Source: a virus. Taken from it: a stretch of 37,280 bases of DNA. This document shows, piece after piece, positions 6,386 to 13,136 of the stretch. Location of the stretch: the IMG/VR virus record IMGVR_UViG_3300028393_000169, positions 1 through 37,280 of that record. One strand, written 5' to 3'. The translations under genes were made by a program, and so were the position numbers. Under the pieces are notes generated by a model that saw nothing but the letters and a program-made list of their open reading frames with translations, was not told where the DNA came from and ran no database searches. Each line of letters starts with the position of its first letter. The stretch's first letter is position 1.

Positions 6386-6580
6386 ATGAAACGCTTTAAC
6401 AAAGAAAATACTCTTAATTATCTTTGGCATCATATTGAAAGGCTTGAAAAAGAATGGGGATTTGATCCTAACAATGGGTATTCTCAAGTAGAAAAAGCTG
6501 GCTTTCATAAAGTTATGGCTTATGGTGAATATGAAGCCTATCAATCAATAATTGATTCAATTAATTACAACAGCCTTTAA
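6386..6580 (+). CDS. Hypothetical protein, 64 aa
   Basis: First gene of the right early operon, with AAAGGA about 9 nt upstream of the ATG. The product is charged, aromatic-rich and helical (NYLWHHIERLEKEWGF, GEYEAYQSIIDSIN). No cysteine pair, membrane segment or known motif. As the first gene after the control region it could be a regulator, but nothing in the sequence says so. Confidence 0.65.
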   Translation: MKRFNKENTLNYLWHHIERLEKEWGFDPNNGYSQVEKAGFHKVMAYGEYEAYQSIIDSINYNSL

Positions 6581-6593
6581 CATAGGACAAAAC

Positions 6594-6854
6594 ATGAAAA
6601 ACCCATTAACTTTATTACAACAACAGCGACTTATTAATGCCGCAAGCAAAATGAACCGAGAAGAATGGGGCAAATTGCCAGTTGGCACTACAGACCAAAT
6701 TGCCGCCAAAATTGACAGGGTACTTTTAGAATTGCATGAAGAAAACCCTATGGCTTTTAGTACAGTTGCTTATTATGATAAAGCACTTGCTAAAGTTGTG
6801 TTTACAAAAAAATCAGTTGGCATACATTTTTTCCAACATTCATACAGGAAATAA
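6594..6854 (+). CDS. Hypothetical protein, 86 aa
   Basis: Starts at ATG 6594 with AGGA 7 nt upstream; the frame is open to an upstream TTG at 6552, which lies inside the previous gene and lacks a ribosome binding site. The protein is helical in its first half (LLQQQRLINAASKMNREEWGKL) and more strand-like at the end (KALAKVVFTKKSVGIHFF). I recognise no family. It is followed one base later by a 30-residue membrane peptide gene. Confidence 0.65.
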   Translation: MKNPLTLLQQQRLINAASKMNREEWGKLPVGTTDQIAAKIDRVLLELHEENPMAFSTVAYYDKALAKVVFTKKSVGIHFFQHSYRK

Positions 6855-6855
6855 T

Positions 6856-6948
6856 ATGAAAGACTTTATTCTTGGTGGTTTACTTGGCTTGTTGCTTGCC
6901 ATAGTAATTTTTGGAACTCATTATCTTAGAACTGGATATGTGCTATGA
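6856..6948 (+). CDS. Single-pass membrane micro-protein, 30 aa
   Basis: A 30-residue frame with GGAA 6 nt before the ATG. It is almost entirely one hydrophobic helix (FILGGLLGLLLAIVIFG) with a short polar tail. Its stop overlaps the start of the next gene as ATGA. The longer frame from 6736 in the same phase runs over the previous gene and has no ribosome binding site. Function unknown. Confidence 0.6.
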   Translation: MKDFILGGLLGLLLAIVIFGTHYLRTGYVL

Positions 6949-7223
6949 CTAAATATGATAACTGGCTTGAATCTCCTTATGATGAAGCTGAAAAAGAACA
7001 GGCTGAATTTGAAGAAAAAGTAGCTGAGTTGCTTAATGGTGATTACAGTCCAGACCTACCAGAGAACATAAGAGAAGCAATTGCTGATGATGCTTTGTAT
7101 GGCAGTCATTGGGATGCTTTGGTAGATGCCATTCAAAAAAATGAAAAGGCAGTTGTTGGTTTAATTATTACTACTTGCCTATATGAATATTGGGAAGCCA
7201 GAGCAGAAAGGGATTGCGAATAA
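6945..7223 (+). CDS. Hypothetical acidic protein, 92 aa
   Basis: Starts by ATGA overlap with the micro-protein upstream and ends in a TAATG overlap with the next gene. The N-terminus MTKYDNWLESPYDEAEKEQAEFEEK is a recurrent opening in small phage proteins from early regions. The rest is acidic and helical. There is no catalytic or metal motif. It may be a protein-protein interaction factor; unknown. Confidence 0.7.
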   Translation: MTKYDNWLESPYDEAEKEQAEFEEKVAELLNGDYSPDLPENIREAIADDALYGSHWDALVDAIQKNEKAVVGLIITTCLYEYWEARAERDCE

Positions 7224-7333
7224 TGATTAATTTTTTAATTTGGTTCTTTGTCATATCTGGCTTGATTACTTGGGGATTTGCTATTTTTGTAATTACAAAT
7301 ATTTGTTTGCAACTTTGGAACGCAGAAAAATGA
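7223..7333 (+). CDS. Single-pass membrane micro-protein, 36 aa
   Basis: Start shares a base with the previous stop (TAATG); the stop overlaps the next start as ATGA. Residues 3-30 are strongly hydrophobic and aromatic (FLIWFFVISGLITWGFAIFV), followed by a short polar tail. It is one link in a chain of coupled micro-genes before the recombinase. Unknown role at the membrane. Confidence 0.6.
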   Translation: MINFLIWFFVISGLITWGFAIFVITNICLQLWNAEK

Positions 7334-7401
7334 ACCCAATTAAATCACCATTTTGGTATATCTTACAAAGAGAAATTGCTAATAGAAAGAATAAAAAATG
7401 A
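7330..7401 (+). CDS. Basic micro-protein, 23 aa
   Basis: Bounded on both sides by ATGA overlaps, with the membrane micro-gene upstream and the Sak gene downstream. The peptide is short and basic (FWYILQREIANRKNKK at its C-terminus), a possible amphipathic helix. It could be a true gene or a leader that couples translation into the Sak gene. No homology is claimed. Confidence 0.45.
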   Translation: MNPIKSPFWYILQREIANRKNKK

Positions 7402-7943
7402 GCAAGTACAAAGAACTTCGCACAATTGATGTATCAGCAGAAACAAAGAAAAAGGGTCGCTTTACTTATTTGCCTTGGACTTATGCTGTTGATACATTGT
7501 TACAACATGACCCACAAGCCAATTGGTCTTATGGTGATGTCATTCATTTTAATGGGACTATGATGGTAAGTTGTTCTGTTACTGCATTTGAAAAAGAAAT
7601 GACCGAGTATCTTCCGGTTATTGATGGCACAAACAAAGCAATTGCTAACCCTAATGCTATGCAAGTAAACAATGCTATGAAACGATGTTTAGTCAAGGCT
7701 ATTGCTTTACATGGGATTGGTTTATCATTGTATGCTGGTGATGAATTCTGGGATGAAACAGAAGAACCAATATCTGATAAAGTTAATCAGTTATTAGAAT
7801 TAGCTAAAACACCAGAAGAACTTATGAAAGTATTTGGTGAAAATTGGGCAAAACTAAAAACCAAAAAACAGCAAGATGAAGTTAAGCCAGTTTATGAAAA
7901 GCGAAAGGCAGAACTAAATGCGACTAGCCCAAGAGCAACCTGA
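7398..7943 (+). CDS. Single-strand annealing protein, Sak/DUF1071 type
   Basis: 181 residues. Residues 1-125 match the phage Sak/DUF1071 annealing proteins (Rad52/Red-beta type function): RFTYLPWTYAVDTLLQHDP, then CSVTAFEKEMTEYLPV, then AMQVNNAMKRCLVKAIALHGIGLSLYAGDE. The C-terminal 55 residues are a charged, variable tail. These proteins coat single-stranded DNA and anneal complementary strands. A YqaJ-like exonuclease about 1 kb downstream and an SSB-like protein make a complete recombination set. The start is coupled to the preceding micro-gene. Confidence 0.87.
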   Translation: MSKYKELRTIDVSAETKKKGRFTYLPWTYAVDTLLQHDPQANWSYGDVIHFNGTMMVSCSVTAFEKEMTEYLPVIDGTNKAIANPNAMQVNNAMKRCLVKAIALHGIGLSLYAGDEFWDETEEPISDKVNQLLELAKTPEELMKVFGENWAKLKTKKQQDEVKPVYEKRKAELNATSPRAT

Positions 7944-8115
7944 TAATGTTTGTACTGATTGTGGGAAGTCTTGGGGATTAGAAAAGCCTAGATACCACGA
8001 TTACAGGGTTTGGCTAGATACTTGTGATGTTTGCAAAAAATTAACAGCAGTATGTGATGCATCAGAATATAGGTATTTGAAAGTAGGCTGGGATGGAAAA
8101 GAAGTTTTGTGTTAG
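7918..8115 (+). CDS. Small zinc-finger protein, 65 aa
   Basis: Two CxxC pairs, VCTDC (C12, C15) and TCDVC (C36, C39), about 20 residues apart, form a likely zinc ribbon; the tail ends in a cysteine. CTDCGKSWGL..CDVCKKLTAV is a pattern common in small phage proteins. It starts 26 bp inside the Sak gene, implying coupled expression. A nucleic-acid or protein-binding accessory to recombination is possible, not shown. Confidence 0.7.
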   Translation: MRLAQEQPDNVCTDCGKSWGLEKPRYHDYRVWLDTCDVCKKLTAVCDASEYRYLKVGWDGKEVLC

Positions 8116-8242
8116 CTGTCAAGTAGTAAGAGATGCAGTAGGTTTTAAGTTGGTATTAAGAAATAAGACAAAAGTATGGAAGTGTGCATTATGTTTAAAG
8201 CGACAATCCGATCAACAATATAGGAGTAAACATGGTAGATAA
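8093..8242 (+). CDS. Small zinc-ribbon protein, 49 aa
   Basis: A short frame overlapping both neighbours (23 bp upstream, 11 bp downstream). The protein carries CVSC (C6, C9) and CALC (C31, C34) with basic surroundings (RNKTKVWK, LKRQSDQQYRSKHGR), typical of a nucleic-acid-binding zinc ribbon. The paired cysteines and its fit between two genes make it likely real. It differs in sequence from the zinc-finger protein just upstream. Confidence 0.6.
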   Translation: MEKKFCVSCQVVRDAVGFKLVLRNKTKVWKCALCLKRQSDQQYRSKHGR

Positions 8243-8453
8243 AGACTTTATTTATACTTCGGCAAGTACAGACATCACCATTCGGTGGAAAAAAATATAT
8301 GGCTATGTTCCAGCAAGCGAGCAAGAGCAATATAAAAAAAAATGGGCTGATTTTAAAGCATTATTTCATAGGACACTTGATGATTCTGATGCTATATTTA
8401 TTGATCCTAAAGTGCGACAGATTTGGCAAAAACAGCGAAAGCAAAAAGTATGA
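8232..8453 (+). CDS. Hypothetical protein, 73 aa
   Basis: Good ribosome binding site (AGGAG 6 nt before ATG). The pattern DITIRWKKIYGYVPASEQEQYKKKWADFKAL is one I have seen repeatedly in small phage proteins of unknown function. It is basic, with a likely helical C-terminal half. Its stop overlaps the next start as ATGA. Confidence 0.7.
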   Translation: MVDKDFIYTSASTDITIRWKKIYGYVPASEQEQYKKKWADFKALFHRTLDDSDAIFIDPKVRQIWQKQRKQKV

Positions 8454-8653
8454 ATCCATTTGCACAACAAGAATTCGACAAGATACCAAAAGCTGTTTAT
8501 TCTCCAGAGGAATATTTTGAAATGGGTTGGATGGCGGCAATCAATACTTTGTCTAAAGAATTTATGACCAAATGGGAAAGGGCTGAAATGGATGATGTGC
8601 AGTTGATCCAAATGCGACCAACAGATCAAATACCGGAAGATGATGCTGAATAA
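8450..8653 (+). CDS. Hypothetical acidic protein, 67 aa
   Basis: Starts at ATG 8450, overlapping the previous stop as ATGA; the in-frame TTG at 8423 is inside the previous gene and unlikely. The protein is helical (EEYFEMGWMAAINTLSKEFMTKWERAE) and ends in an acidic tail (IPEDDAE). No motif recognised. It lies in the recombination part of the right early operon. Confidence 0.65.
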   Translation: MNPFAQQEFDKIPKAVYSPEEYFEMGWMAAINTLSKEFMTKWERAEMDDVQLIQMRPTDQIPEDDAE

Positions 8654-8870
8654 TTGGTATCCATTATGTTTTGAATCAAAGCAAAAATATCTTTCATGGA
8701 AAGAAGCAAGAGATTATGCCCATGAAGTAGCTTCAGTTTGTGATGATTGTAATGCAGATTATTCAATAGAAATGCAAAAACAAAAAAGATGCATCCCACA
8801 AGATGCTATGTTTAACTCAACTAACAGTAGGAAGCCATGCAAACTAAAGATTATTCAGAGCTATATCTAG
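8640..8870 (+). CDS. Small cysteine-rich protein, 76 aa
   Basis: Starts at one of two adjacent ATGs (8640 or 8643) inside the end of the previous gene. Residues 31-52 (VASVCDDCNADYSIEMQKQKRC) give a CxxC plus a later cysteine in basic context, a half zinc finger seen in other small phage proteins. The C-terminal part after about residue 57 overlaps the next gene by 34 bp. Function unknown. Confidence 0.6.
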   Translation: MMLNNWYPLCFESKQKYLSWKEARDYAHEVASVCDDCNADYSIEMQKQKRCIPQDAMFNSTNSRKPCKLKIIQSYI

Positions 8871-9025
8871 ATACCCAATGTGCTATTAAAAATTGCCATT
8901 TATTTTGTTTGCAAAGTGATTGGGAATCAGCTAGTAAAGCGGCAGAAGCGGCATCAAAATATGCAAAACAACTACAGGACACGATAAAAAAATATGACAA
9001 CATTCACAACAGAAGATCGTCTTAA
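8837..9025 (+). CDS. Hypothetical helical protein, 62 aa
   Basis: AGGAAG lies just upstream of the ATG. The product is a small helical protein with an alanine-rich coiled stretch (SASKAAEAASKYAKQLQDTI). Its last ten codons overlap the exonuclease start by 32 bp. No motif. It may serve mainly as an upstream coupled gene for the exonuclease. Confidence 0.6.
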   Translation: MQTKDYSELYLDTQCAIKNCHLFCLQSDWESASKAAEAASKYAKQLQDTIKKYDNIHNRRSS

Positions 9026-9674
9026 TGCCATAGAACCAATCCCTTTTGCTGGGATGGTTGATTTAGAGATTAAACAGGGTACTGAGGAATGGCATCAGAT
9101 TCGGCTTGGCAAAGTAACAGCCAGCCGGGTTGCTGATGTCATGTCCAAAGTTAAAACTGGGGAATCTGCTGGTCGTAAGAACTATAAGATGGATTTGGTA
9201 GTAGAAAGGCTTACAAATAGCCGTACAAGCAGTTTTAGCAGTCCAGCTATGCAATGGGGTACAGAAACAGAACCATTGGCTAGGATGGCTTATGAAGCCA
9301 AATTTGGGCTATTTGTGGATCAAGTTGCTTTTTGCAATCATCCTACTATAGAAAACTTTGGTTGTAGTCCAGATGGGGTGGTTGGAAATGGGCTTATAGA
9401 GATTAAATGCCCAAATACTACTACCCACATAGAGTATTTAATGGGTGGAGTTCCCCCAGCAAAGTATGTCCCACAAATGCAGACACAGATGGCTTGTACA
9501 GGGGCTAAATGGTGCGATTTTGTATCATTTGACCCTAGACTGCCAACTGAGTTGCAATTGATTGTAGTTCGCCTGAATAGGGATGATGCATATATTCAGG
9601 AAATAGAAGCAGAAGTTAAGCAGTTTTTAGATGAAGTTCAACAAATTTACTCACAATTGAAAGCGAGAATGTAA
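8994..9674 (+). CDS. YqaJ-type exonuclease
   Basis: 226 residues matching YqaJ/lambda-exonuclease-like recombinases of the PD-(D/E)XK fold. Motifs: QGTEEWHQIRLGKVTASRVADV (residues 29-49), MQWGTETEP (E91 region), CSPDGVV (D127), LIEIKCP (E136, K138) and YVPQMQTQM (Q161, Q163). The enzyme degrades one strand of duplex ends to give 3' overhangs for the annealing protein. The annealing partner is the Sak protein upstream in the same operon. Start at 8994 overlaps the previous gene; the SD is weak, so coupling probably drives initiation. Confidence 0.9.
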   Translation: MTTFTTEDRLNAIEPIPFAGMVDLEIKQGTEEWHQIRLGKVTASRVADVMSKVKTGESAGRKNYKMDLVVERLTNSRTSSFSSPAMQWGTETEPLARMAYEAKFGLFVDQVAFCNHPTIENFGCSPDGVVGNGLIEIKCPNTTTHIEYLMGGVPPAKYVPQMQTQMACTGAKWCDFVSFDPRLPTELQLIVVRLNRDDAYIQEIEAEVKQFLDEVQQIYSQLKARM

Positions 9675-9916
9675 TGGGTGTTAAATATGATTGTATTGTC
9701 AAGAATGGTACTTATACCGATAAAACTGGTGCTGAAAAGAATCGGTGGCAGAAGATTGGTGTATGTGTAGAAACTAAGCAAGGTGGACTAGCTGTTAAAC
9801 TAGAAACAATCCCTGTAACTTGGGATGGTTGGATTTCTTTAGCAGAACCCAAACCAAGGGAAAATGCTCCACAAACTGCATCACTTGGTGGTATAGAAGA
9901 AGATATACCCTTTTAA
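9674..9916 (+). CDS. SSB-like protein with DIPF tail, 80 aa
   Basis: Starts in a TAATG overlap with the exonuclease stop. It reads as a short beta-rich protein (KYDCIVKNGTYTDKTG, NRWQKIGVCVE, LAVKLETIPVTW) ending in an acidic tail with a terminal DIPF, the hallmark end of bacterial single-stranded DNA-binding proteins that docks host partners. Similar small proteins occur next to phage recombinases. Single-stranded DNA binding is inferred from the tail, the size and the location after Sak and the exonuclease. Last gene of the right early operon. Confidence 0.65.
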   Translation: MGVKYDCIVKNGTYTDKTGAEKNRWQKIGVCVETKQGGLAVKLETIPVTWDGWISLAEPKPRENAPQTASLGGIEEDIPF

Positions 9917-9957
9917 AAATCATTAGCAGATAGGGCTATTACTTCACGATGTTGCCC

Positions 9958-9987
9958 GACAGCCCAGCATCCACCTATCAGGCTGTC
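9958..9987. terminator. Hairpin between convergent operon ends
   Basis: GACAGCC and GGCTGTC form a perfect 7-bp GC-rich stem with a 16-nt loop, exactly between the end of the right early operon and the end of the lysozyme gene. There is no U-tract on either strand, so it is not a standard intrinsic terminator. A Rho-dependent or roadblock-type end for both operons is possible. Confidence 0.4.
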
Positions 9988-10462
9988 ACGATTCAAATAA
10001 TGCTCTTTCATCGTTTCTTCGGTTTTGCAATCCTTTAAGGATCTTGCCGCCAGCCATGATGTACTTTAAGAATTCCATCGATGCCCCTTTAAAATCTTGT
10101 CGATTAACCTTTTGACGCAAAGTTGATCTTTGTAGTATCCCCAGACCAACATTAAAGCTAAAAGAAACAAGAGCATCGAATTGACCTTGTGTAAGTTGGA
10201 CAGGGCAATATTGTTCAACACCTCTTTCAAACCTAGCCAAATCTGCTCTAAGAATATCATCGACTTCTTCCATGCTAAATGTTCTATTATCTTCTGGTCT
10301 TAATGGCACAAGCATTCTATCATCCATTTTTAGCTTTGCTTGTTCTGGGTACAGCACATGACCAACACCAATTGTCCAAAGATTTGCCGGGCATCTATAG
10401 GCTTTTTGTCTTACACCTTCATGGTGTTTAATCATGTCTATTGCTTTAGGGGATACTTTCAT
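9986..10462 (-). CDS. GH24 lysozyme (endolysin)
   Basis: 158 residues, the usual length of phage T4/P22-type muramidases. The catalytic set follows E-8 aa-D/C-5 aa-T: HHEG (E15), then YRCP (C24), then WTIGVGH (T30). Cysteine replaces the usual aspartate, a variant known in this family. FNVGLGILQRSTLRQKVN is the second conserved block. There is no signal peptide or signal-anchor helix, so export needs a holin. Its start overlaps the stop of the three-TM protein upstream (ATGA). It is the last gene of the late operon. Confidence 0.93.
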   Translation of the reverse strand: MKVSPKAIDMIKHHEGVRQKAYRCPANLWTIGVGHVLYPEQAKLKMDDRMLVPLRPEDNRTFSMEEVDDILRADLARFERGVEQYCPVQLTQGQFDALVSFSFNVGLGILQRSTLRQKVNRQDFKGASMEFLKYIMAGGKILKGLQNRRNDERALFES

Positions 10463-10941
10463 TTCTTAAATGCCTGTGTTCCAAACCAAAATGACACAAC
10501 TGATGCCCAAATAATTTGAGTTTCGTTATCCCAAAGTTGATCTAGGGCTACATTAAAATCTACACCAGTTTTCCAAGCATACATAAAACCAAAGATTTCT
10601 ACAAAAGCAAATAGGATAAACATCCCATAGGTGATAAAACTACGAGTAAATGCCCTAGCATTAATAACCCATTGACTAGCCCCCTGACCTATAGCTATAT
10701 CATGTGCATATAGCGATTCTCTTTCTTTTTCGGCAGTCTGTATAGATATTTGTTCAGTATGGATTTCTTCTACTTTAGCTTGTGCTATATAGCCTTTTTC
10801 AGCCATTTGCAATTCTCTTTCAGTTTGCAATTTAGCCATGTCCATTTCATGAGCTTTATCATTTCTGTCTTGAAAGAAATCTAATAGCTTTGGAACACCA
10901 CCAGCTAAAAATGAAATTAAAGTTGTTAATAAAGTAAACAT
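10459..10941 (-). CDS. Holin-like membrane protein
   Basis: 160 residues from the ATG at 10941 (GGGGGTC upstream; it shares a base with the preceding stop, TAATG). There is one hydrophobic N-terminal segment (about 1-18, FTLLTTLISFLAGGV), a long charged coiled coil (about 25-90), and two membrane helices near the C-terminus (SFITYGMFILFAFVEIFGFMYAW and IIWASVVSFWFG). This layout resembles the three-TM holin group often placed before endolysins. It directly precedes and overlaps the lysozyme gene. Holin function is inferred from topology and position. Confidence 0.65.
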   Translation of the reverse strand: MFTLLTTLISFLAGGVPKLLDFFQDRNDKAHEMDMAKLQTERELQMAEKGYIAQAKVEEIHTEQISIQTAEKERESLYAHDIAIGQGASQWVINARAFTRSFITYGMFILFAFVEIFGFMYAWKTGVDFNVALDQLWDNETQIIWASVVSFWFGTQAFKK

Positions 10942-11030
10942 TATGACCCCCAATAAATATACATTCCAAAAGCAATCCAAGCAGTAGCTATTACCCAGCC
11001 CCACATAAATAAATGAAAATCATCATTCAC
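10941..11030 (-). CDS. Membrane micro-protein in lysis cassette, 29 aa
   Basis: Starts with GTG in a GTGA overlap with the stop of the upstream gene, and its TAA overlaps the holin-like ATG. After a short acidic N-terminus (MNDDFH) the peptide is one aromatic membrane helix (LFMWGWVIATAWIAFGMYIYW). Both ends being coupled argues that it is translated. It may be a second holin, antiholin or pinholin-like peptide. Confidence 0.5.
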   Translation of the reverse strand: MNDDFHLFMWGWVIATAWIAFGMYIYWGS

Positions 11031-11479
11031 CACTTATATCCCCAAGTTGCATACCAAGCAATAACTGCGGCAAATGCAAAACAATAAAACTGTACCCTTC
11101 TAACCGCCTTTAAATCATGCTGATATTCTTCATTGTTTTTGCGATCCATATTTTCAATATCCAGTTTAATTTTTAATAATGCTTCCCATTCTTTAGCACC
11201 ATGTTTTTTTACAAAATCTATCTTTAATTTTGCTTCTTCATCGCTTATTTGTTTTTTATGCTTCCAAGATTCAAGAGCTTTAATTAATGCTTTTTCTTTT
11301 TTTAACTCTGCTTCGCGATGTGCTCTTAATCTTTCTTGTGCTTTCTTTTGAGCTACATCTATACCATCTTGTTGTATGCCTTCTATGCTTTTAGATAACC
11401 CTTTGCTGGCTTCTCTGCTTGCATCAAGACTGTTGGAAAGGGCTTTTGTCCCTTCGGTTATTCCAAATGGGTCTGACAT
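11027..11479 (-). CDS. Coiled-coil protein with C-terminal membrane anchor
   Basis: 150 residues: a polar N-terminus (MSDPFGITEGTKALSNSLDA), a long charged helix (about 45-125, RLRAHREAELKKEKALIKAL), and a single membrane segment near the end (VQFYCFAFAAVIAWYATW). The opening and the AKEWEALL stretch are typical of a conserved but uncharacterised phage family located close to lysis genes. Tail-anchored topology with a long coil could suit a spanin-like or holin-regulating role, but there is no lipoprotein partner or signal peptide. Confidence 0.65.
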   Translation of the reverse strand: MSDPFGITEGTKALSNSLDASREASKGLSKSIEGIQQDGIDVAQKKAQERLRAHREAELKKEKALIKALESWKHKKQISDEEAKLKIDFVKKHGAKEWEALLKIKLDIENMDRKNNEEYQHDLKAVRRVQFYCFAFAAVIAWYATWGYKW

Positions 11480-11485
11480 GAAACA

Positions 11486-11653
11486 TTAATGGATTTTTAA
11501 TGCTACTGTAAGTAGGATTGCAATGATAAATCCAGCAGAAGTTATTAGGATTTGTTCTAATCTTTTGAGCCTAGCATTAATGCCTAAATATCTTTCGGCA
11601 CATACTTGTTCATGGGCTGATAGAGCCGCTTCATTTTTATCAATAGTTGGCAT
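11486..11653 (-). CDS. XhlA-like membrane protein, 55 aa
   Basis: A short frame with an amphipathic N-terminal helix (AHEQVCAERYLGINARLKRLEQ) and a C-terminal membrane helix (ILITSAGFIIAILLTVAL). CAERY..I..RL.RLE followed by one TM segment resembles XhlA/hemolysin-like small lysis proteins, which help holins or endolysins in other phages. It lies at the top of the lysis cassette. The match is by eye. Confidence 0.6.
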   Translation of the reverse strand: MPTIDKNEAALSAHEQVCAERYLGINARLKRLEQILITSAGFIIAILLTVALKIH

Positions 11654-11686
11654 AATATAAAACTCATAAAGTTAAGTTAATCAGTC

Positions 11687-12130
11687 TTATATTATCTGTA
11701 GAGATTTTATCACTTCTTCTGGTTTGACAAAAGCATCAGGGTTATATTCTGTCAAATCCCACCAAAGGAATTGATTTTGTGCCAAATTGTCCCTACTTTT
11801 TAATAAATTAATGTTTTCTGGATGTCCAAAGATTAATGGATCAGACACAGACCAAAGGACAATTCCTTGTTTGCCACATTCCCATGCAAGATGCTGAAAA
11901 AAACTATCGCATCCAATCCATGTTTGACATTGGGCTATTAGCTGTCGCAATTCTGTAATAGGCAAATTTTTCCTAAAGTCTGAAACAAGCTGTTTTTCAC
12001 CTTCTATACCAACTTGCACAATATGTATATTTTTTGAGATTATTTGTACAAGTTCTTCCCAATATGCATAATTTTTGGGGTTTTGTTTGCCATTTGTTAA
12101 TGCTTTGGCATAAGGGGAAATAATAATCAT
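11687..12130 (-). CDS. Glycosyltransferase family 9-like C-terminal domain
   Basis: 147 residues from the ATG at 12130 (AGGTG 6 nt upstream; an in-frame GTG at 12139 is less likely). It reads as the nucleotide-sugar-binding half of a GT-B enzyme such as ADP-heptose transferase: IISPYAKA at the start, VQVGIEGEKQLV, LRQLIAQCQTWIGCDSFFQHLAW, and GIVLWSVSDPLIFGH. The N-terminal half usual for the family (GxGD motif) is absent here, but appears at the end of the preceding gene. The two may form one enzyme. Likely role: transfer of a sugar to a phage or host glycan. Confidence 0.7.
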   Translation of the reverse strand: MIIISPYAKALTNGKQNPKNYAYWEELVQIISKNIHIVQVGIEGEKQLVSDFRKNLPITELRQLIAQCQTWIGCDSFFQHLAWECGKQGIVLWSVSDPLIFGHPENINLLKSRDNLAQNQFLWWDLTEYNPDAFVKPEEVIKSLQII

Positions 12131-12149
12131 GTTATACACCTATATACAT

Positions 12150-13136
12150 CTATATACATTGGTATAGTTTCTTATAAGCATCTGCCAAAGAACCTTTCCA
12201 ATTCCATTGACACATTTTTTTATATATGTTCCATTGGTCAAGATCGCCAAATAATGCTTGTGCTTCGGCAATTGATCTGCATGGGATTACTTCTGGGTAA
12301 CATCCAAAAACGATAGGGCTAGATATACTAGGTAAGATACTATTGAACACAATATGGTCACCAAGCCCAGAATTAAGAACAACAATAGTATTGTTAGAGT
12401 GTCCGACAATGTTCCTAAAAATTTTTTCATCATGTTCATACATTTCCTTTTTAGTTTCAGACCGAATGCCACCTTCTGGGTTCTTCATGTGCCATGTAAT
12501 TGCATGAGGAACTGTTAAAATCTTATATCGTTTTTTATGTAATCCATAAGTAAACAATGTTTCTTCCCTATGTGCCACCCTTGATAAACCAAGGTTGTAA
12601 TCATGTATTCCAGCCCGGTATAGAAATGAACAATGCAGATGTTCAACTTCTTTTATTTGCTCTATATAATTCCATTGAATATTTGATTCTGTATCAATAT
12701 CTTCTATCTTGCCAGTAGAATTGCTTGTAGAAAACAGATTAGGTGGTGTAAGAATAGAACCACCAATAGCCCCAATTGTAGGATCAATGTAGCTACAAAG
12801 TTGCTCTAGGACATTAGGTTCTGGTATAGCATCGTCATCGCATCGCCATACCCAATCAAAGTCCATTGTATTAGCCATTTGATGGATATGATGCTGTCCT
12901 TTTTTACCAGCAAATACCCATTCCCATTTAACTTTTTTGATGTCTAGCATTTGAAAGAAATACTGATAAATCATTTCCTTTCGCATATCTTGTGGTTCAT
13001 CATTATCATCAAATATCACCAGCTTATCAGGCAATCTAGTCTGATTAATAATGGCATTTAATACTAATGGTAAGGTAGTGTGATACCTACCTCTGGTAGC
13101 TACTGAGCAGAGTATTTGCATAGCATTAGGTTGCAT
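12150..13136 (-). CDS. Glycosyltransferase family 2, with GT9-like C-terminus
   Basis: 328 residues. Residues 1-240 form a GT-A domain: CSVATRGRYHTTLPLVLNAI, LVIFDDNDEP, and the metal-binding RCDDDAIPEP (DxD type). The last 75 residues start with VVLNSGLGDHIVFNSILP, the opening motif of GT9/GT-B heptosyltransferase-like domains, and end before the second half of such a domain, which is the next gene. This gene overlaps the methyltransferase by 37 bp. Substrate unknown; fibre or surface glycan modification is inferred from the location. Confidence 0.8.
   Translation of the reverse strand: MQPNAMQILCSVATRGRYHTTLPLVLNAIINQTRLPDKLVIFDDNDEPQDMRKEMIYQYFFQMLDIKKVKWEWVFAGKKGQHHIHQMANTMDFDWVWRCDDDAIPEPNVLEQLCSYIDPTIGAIGGSILTPPNLFSTSNSTGKIEDIDTESNIQWNYIEQIKEVEHLHCSFLYRAGIHDYNLGLSRVAHREETLFTYGLHKKRYKILTVPHAITWHMKNPEGGIRSETKKEMYEHDEKIFRNIVGHSNNTIVVLNSGLGDHIVFNSILPSISSPIVFGCYPEVIPCRSIAEAQALFGDLDQWNIYKKMCQWNWKGSLADAYKKLYQCI

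Noticed and set aside
8299-8520. 73-codon plus frame in the right early operon
   Set aside because: Covers parts of two coupled genes in another phase without ribosome binding site.
9917-9990. tRNA-like fold near the lysozyme end
   Set aside because: A 7-bp stem exists, but there is no T-arm consensus, anticodon arm or CCA-like end; treated as a hairpin only.
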